A DNA stretch of 12,500 nucleotides, taken from positions 752,501 through 765,000 of the forward strand of contig JACVTC010000034.1 in NCBI GenBank assembly GCA_016946835.1, read 5' to 3'. The stretch is from Neocallimastix lanati (nom. inval.). Lineage: Eukaryota; Neocallimastigomycota; Neocallimastigomycetes; Neocallimastigales; Neocallimastigaceae. A program made the translations under genes and the position numbers. Positions 8,662 to 12,500 of the stretch are shown one piece after another. The notes under the pieces were generated by a model that worked only from the letters and a program-made list of their open reading frames with translations, had not been told where the DNA came from and searched no databases. Numbering within the stretch: position 1 is the stretch's first letter; each line of letters opens with the position of its first letter.

Positions 8662-8975
8662 AAAAAAAAAAATTTTTTTGTTATGACTTTTAATATATTA
8701 TTAATCGATTATTTATATATTATTTTATTAAATAAAATATTAAAAAACAAAAACATTCAGTTATGCCATATATTCAAATATATTTTATTTTTATTTTTAA
8801 TTTTTTCTATGTGGAATTTTATTATAAATATATGTAATATATTATTTAATAAATAAATAAATATATAAATAAATATATAAAAAATTGAATTATAAATAAA
8901 TAATGAATGGATGAATGAATTATAAATTAATAAATAAATAAATTAGTGTTTTCTTATATGGAAATGAATAATATT

Positions 8976-9289
8976 AAATAATAAATAATAAATAATAAAT
9001 AATAAATAATAAATAATAAATAATAAATAATAAATAATAAATAATAAATAATAAATAATAAATAATAAATAATAAATAATAAATAATAAATAATAAATAA
9101 TAAATAATAAATAATAAATAATAAATAATAAATAATAAATAATAAATAATAAATAATAAATAATAAATAATAAATAATAAATAATAAATAATAAATAATA
9201 AATAATAAATAATAGATAAATAATAATAAATAATAAATAATAAATAATAAATAATAAATAATAAATAATAAATAATAAATAATAATAAT
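8976..9289. repeat. Heptanucleotide satellite (TAATAAA), about 44 units
   Basis: About 310 bases of nearly perfect 7-base units, with a single irregular patch at about 9212-9229 (AATAGATAAATAATAATAAA). Since 7 is not a multiple of 3, each minus-strand frame cycles through the same seven codons and none is a stop, which produces an open frame of about 120 codons reading YYLLFII repeats. It has no start context, no complex sequence and is not a gene. Confidence 0.95.
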
Positions 9290-10566
9290 TAAAAAAAAAA
9301 ATTTTTTTTTTGTATACAAATTTTAAAATTTAATATAATTATTAAGGTAAAAGTTTAAAAAACTTAAAAAGATATAATAAAGTGGATATATTTCGAAATT
9401 GACTACAATGAAAAAAAAACTATATAAATACAAGGTTTTCAGGTTTAAAATGTAAAAATTATTCTTTTTGTAACTTTTCTTTATTTTTTTTTTTATTGTA
9501 TTTGTTTTGAAAAACTATTATATCTGATAAATATTGTATAAATAATAATAATAATTGTAAAAAAAAAAAAAAAAAAAGAAAAAGATTGAAATTCCATTCT
9601 TAAAAAATAATAATAATTTTTTATATATTGTATTAATAAAAGGTAAGTTAGATTAATAATACATTATAAATAAAATAAAATAAATAAAGTGCTAAACCAA
9701 ATAAAAAAGATAAATAAATAAATAAGTAAAAAAAGTATTAATAAAGGGATAAAAAAAAAAAAACTTATTTAAATATATTATTGAATTAAGAATAAAGAAA
9801 TAATAGTACTTTTTATGAAATAAAATAATAACTATTAAATAAATTTTCATTTTTAAAAAGGATTTCTTTTAAAAAATTTTAAAATTTAAAATATTTAAAA
9901 AAACTTATATTCCTTTTTATTATTTAAATTTATTAGTTTATTTTATAGTTAATTATTAATAAATTTTAATTATTTATTTACTAAACCTTTTTTTTATAAT
10001 AATAAATTTAATAATAATTAATAAATATATATTACTTTTAGGTTTAACTTTTGACTTGTAAAGTTAAAAGAAGAATATTTATTGTCTAATATTGATATTA
10101 TTATTATTATTATTTATTTATTTGTAAAGATTCTTTATAATATTATCTTTTATATATATATATATAAAATTATAAATATATTTGTATAATAATAATAATA
10201 ATAATAATAATAAAATAAAAGTAAAAAAAAAAAAAAAAAGGTTAACAAAATAAAACAAAACAAATATAAATATAAAAATCAATTTTCTTAAAATCTATAA
10301 AATAAATAATTAATATATTTTATTAAATATATCGTTAAAAAATAATAATAAAGTAAAAGAACAAAAAAAAAATTTTTGTTTTAAAAAATACAATTAGAAA
10401 AAAAAAAAAAAAGTAAAATACAAATAAGAATATAAATACAAAATACAAAATAAAAAAATAAAATAAAAAAATAAAAAATAAAAAGTAAAAAATAAAAAGT
10501 AAAAAATAAAAAATAAAGAAATAAATAATATAATATATTGAATTTATAAAAATATTTTTTTTTATT
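9290..10566. other. Non-coding AT-rich spacer upstream of phosphatase gene 2
   Basis: No gene is supported. It holds an A11T10 junction (9291-9311), an A18-class run near 9560, a possible hairpin with 9-base arms TTTAACTTT / AAAGTTAAA (10043-10051, 10060-10068, 8-base loop), a (TAA)n block near 10190-10213, and an A-rich block with AAAAATAAAAAGTAAAA-type repeats at about 10449-10530. The minus-strand open frame across 10335-10610 is F/I/Y/L low complexity from that block. Confidence 0.6.
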
Positions 10567-10718
10567 AGACTATATACAATAGAGGAAAATTTTATTATAA
10601 AAAAAATCAATTTTTTCTTATTTAGTGACTATATATAATAGAAAAAAAAAAAAAAAAGTTATTATATTATATACATATATAAAGGTTTTTATACACATGA
10701 AATAATTAGTTATACAAA
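10567..10718 (+). promoter_or_regulatory. Probable promoter region of phosphatase gene 2
   Basis: Two near copies of GACTATATACAATAGA (10568-10583) and GACTATATATAATAGA (10627-10642) lie 59 bases apart. The first also shares AGACTATAT with the region upstream of gene 1. An A17-class tract follows the second copy, and TATATAAAGG (10676-10685), a good TATA-box match, ends about 33 bases before the ATG. The leader is then short, or the TATA box is not the one used. Regulatory roles are inferred. Confidence 0.45.
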
Positions 10719-11818
10719 ATGAAATTTACTATCAAAACTTTAATACCATTTCTTTGTATTTTAATACAAGGAAAAACTCAAACAGTAACGCAATCACAAG
10801 CTTCTACAAGTCAAAGCAATTCAACTTCAACTTCTGTAAATCAAACAAACGTAAATCAAAATGCAACCGATCCAGTTTCACAAGTTGTGGGTCAGGGTAT
10901 AAGTCAAGGAAATCAAGTTACTATTACTGAAGCACAACTTGATGAATTTGAAGGTTATGGTACCCCTAGTTTTAGATTAGCTATTATTGGTGATAGGTAA
11001 TAAAAACATACTCTTTATATAATTAGTTATTATTTGTAAATTAAGAATAATAATGTTTCAAATTAAAATTTGGAAATTGGAATTTGAAATTTGAAATTTA
11101 AAATTTAAAATTGAAATTGAAATTGAAATTGAAATTGAAATTGAAATTGAAATTGAAATTTTTTTTTTTTTTATTTTTTATATTAATGATATAAGAATAT
11201 TATATTAATAATAAATATTATTTATAAAATATATTTAATATATACATATAATATACATATAATATATATATACATAATATTATATAATTATAAATTTTTT
11301 GTTTTATTAAATGGTTAAATATTAGTGGTTCAGAAGATACAGCAAAAGATGTTATGAAGTTAACTACTTTTGATGCTTTATTACATCTTGGTGATTATGA
11401 TTATGAATGTAAACCAGATTTATATTTTGATACAATGATTGCTGATCGTAAGTTCCAATTTATGGGTATTATGGGTAATCATGAGGATGAAGCTCAATGT
11501 GGTAAAGATGCACCTCCAAAATATTTAAATCATCTTTATAGTGAAATGACTGATACCAAAAAAAATAGTGAAGTTCAATGTGAATTTTCATCCTCAAAAT
11601 TTATGTGGTCATGTAAATATAAAAATTTAGTAAGTTTGAATTTTTTTTTTTTTTTTTAAATATTCTTTACTATCTTTATTAAATTTGTTTTAATTTAATA
11701 ATTTTATCATAACTATATATATATATATGAATAAAATTAAATTAGTGAAATATTTATATATAATAATATATTTTATAATAAATAATTAATTTTTTTATTA
11801 TTGATGGTCACAATCAAT

Positions 11819-11857
<39 letters not shown>

Positions 11858-12500
11858 ATTTATTGGATTATTCAACAAACTAATAAATTTTTTAATTTAT
11901 TTATTTATATATTATTTATCCATTTTTTTATTATTATTATTATTACTTTTTTTATTATTTTTTATTATTTTTTATTATTTTTATTATTTTTTATTATTTT
12001 TTTATTTTTTATTATTTTTTTATTTTTTATTATTTTTTTTTATTTTTTATTATTTTTTTTTATTTTTTATTATTTTTATTATTTTTTATTATTTTTTTAT
12101 TTTTATTTTTTATTTTATTATTATTATTTTTTTATAATTTAAAGAGAGTTATTGGTTTAACCTCTGGTATTGATAAAGCAGATAAAACCGAAGAACAATT
12201 AAGCTTCTTAAAAAAACATTTAGGAAGTGCTCAAGAACCATGGAAAATTTGTAGTTGGCATTATTATGATAAGTATTATCATACTGGTAAATACCCAGAA
12301 CATAGTAATAAAAATATTATATCGAGAGATGGTGAAAGTTTTTATGATTATTGTAAGGATCAAGGTGCTATTATTTTCAGTGCTCATGATCATGTCTACG
12401 CCAGAACTCATGTTATGTCCAAATTTAAGGAACCGGAAATTGATAAATATGATGGTGCAGAAGATGGAAAAATTGTTCAAATACGTCACGGAGCCAGTCT
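10719..12500 (+). CDS. Purple acid phosphatase-like metallophosphoesterase, paralogue of gene 1 (3' end outside window)
   Basis: Predicted exons are 10719-10996, 11326-11629 and 12145 onward, giving 312 residues before the window ends in exon 3. The role is as for the upstream copy: a secreted-pathway two-metal phosphatase. Visible parts: signal peptide (1 to about 20, core LIPFLCILIQG), a Q/S/T/N-rich linker (about 21-67) with sequons at N34, N41 and N48, then the catalytic domain. Motifs are D92-S-G94, G115-D116-x-x-Y119, G143-N144-H145-E146, H233 in CSWHYYD, and A-H275-D-H277. The six cysteines of the shared region (121, 151, 178, 189, 230, 264) match those of copy 1 (102, 134, 160, 171, 212, 244). 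GNHE replaces GNHD; both occur in the family. Whether it ends in a membrane anchor like copy 1 is not visible. Confidence 0.9.
10997..11325 (+). other. Intron 1 of phosphatase gene 2
   Basis: The donor is GTAATA, weaker than GTAAGT in the paralogue, and the acceptor is ATTAG. The intron is 329 bases, phase 2, and splits the Ser codon of D-S-G. It carries an AAATTTGAAATT-like block grading into about eight GAAATT units (about 11112-11160). Reading on without splicing meets TAA within two codons. Confidence 0.85.
11630..12144 (+). other. Intron 2 of phosphatase gene 2
   Basis: The donor is GTAAGT, followed after five bases by a T17 run. The acceptor is AAAG before AGAGTTATTGG, chosen because it keeps the frame and aligns with the RIIGL/RVIGL start of exon 3. 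At 515 bases and phase 0 it is longer than its counterpart (358). It contains (TA)16 at 11822-11854 and about 200 bases of TTATTTTTTATTATTTTT-type pyrimidine-rich repeats (about 11930-12135) ahead of the acceptor. The plus-strand open frame 11801-12142 is this low-complexity tract. Confidence 0.8.

Noticed and set aside
8650-8856. Plus-strand open frame of 68 codons, hydrophobic
   Set aside because: The first codons come from the TTTTTGAAAA repeat, composition is what AT-only DNA gives, and no promoter, motif or homologue is recognised.
8954-9319. Minus-strand open frame of about 120 codons resembling a membrane protein
   Set aside because: A pure by-product of the 7-base satellite.
10043-10068. 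Hairpin with 9-base arms as a terminator or structured RNA
   Set aside because: Arms are AT-rich and short, there is no gene upstream on either strand to terminate, and such inverted repeats are expected by chance here.
10335-10610. Minus-strand open frame rich in F, I, Y and L
   Set aside because: Low-complexity A/T sequence within the spacer and promoter of the second phosphatase gene. No defined protein features.

Overview
The window looks like nuclear DNA from an extremely AT-rich eukaryote. Two genes carry spliceosomal introns with GT..AG borders, introns and spacers are almost pure A+T with very long homopolymers and microsatellites, and TAA acts as a true stop with no in-frame TAA or TAG in the spliced exons, so the ciliate code is not in use. 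This texture, introns of 330-515 bases, secreted enzymes with low-complexity linkers and a Ty1/copia relic together fit an anaerobic gut fungus (Neocallimastigomycota) best. Dictyostelids are the main alternative. The assignment is inference, at about 0.7.

Layout. 1-2749 is non-coding and carries several micro- and minisatellites. 2750-5044 (+) is a complete three-exon gene for a purple-acid-phosphatase-like metallophosphoesterase with signal peptide, pure Gly-Gln linker, catalytic ectodomain, one C-terminal membrane segment and a cytosolic tail. 5045-6150 is spacer with poly(A), a 51-base minisatellite and a (TTA)40 array. 6155-7140 (-) is a dead Ty1/copia pol relic: integrase pieces followed directly by the end of reverse transcriptase, with frameshifts, stops and three expanded homopolymers. 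7140-8970 is AT-rich spacer with a 27-base repeat and other short arrays. 8976-9289 is a 7-base satellite of about 44 units. 9290-10718 is spacer ending in the second promoter region. 10719-12500 (+) is a second phosphatase gene, cut by the window edge inside exon 3.

The two phosphatase genes are tandem paralogues in the same orientation. Both introns sit at the same codons with the same phases, and all six cysteines and all seven predicted metal ligands in the shared part are conserved. Introns and the linker after the signal peptide are unrelated between the copies. Both products should act outside the cytosol on phosphate esters, and copy 1 at least appears membrane-anchored. I see no RNA genes, CRISPR arrays or multi-gene system. 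The most informative points are the paralogue pair, the anchored phosphatase architecture, and the relic, which records homopolymer growth inside what used to be coding sequence.
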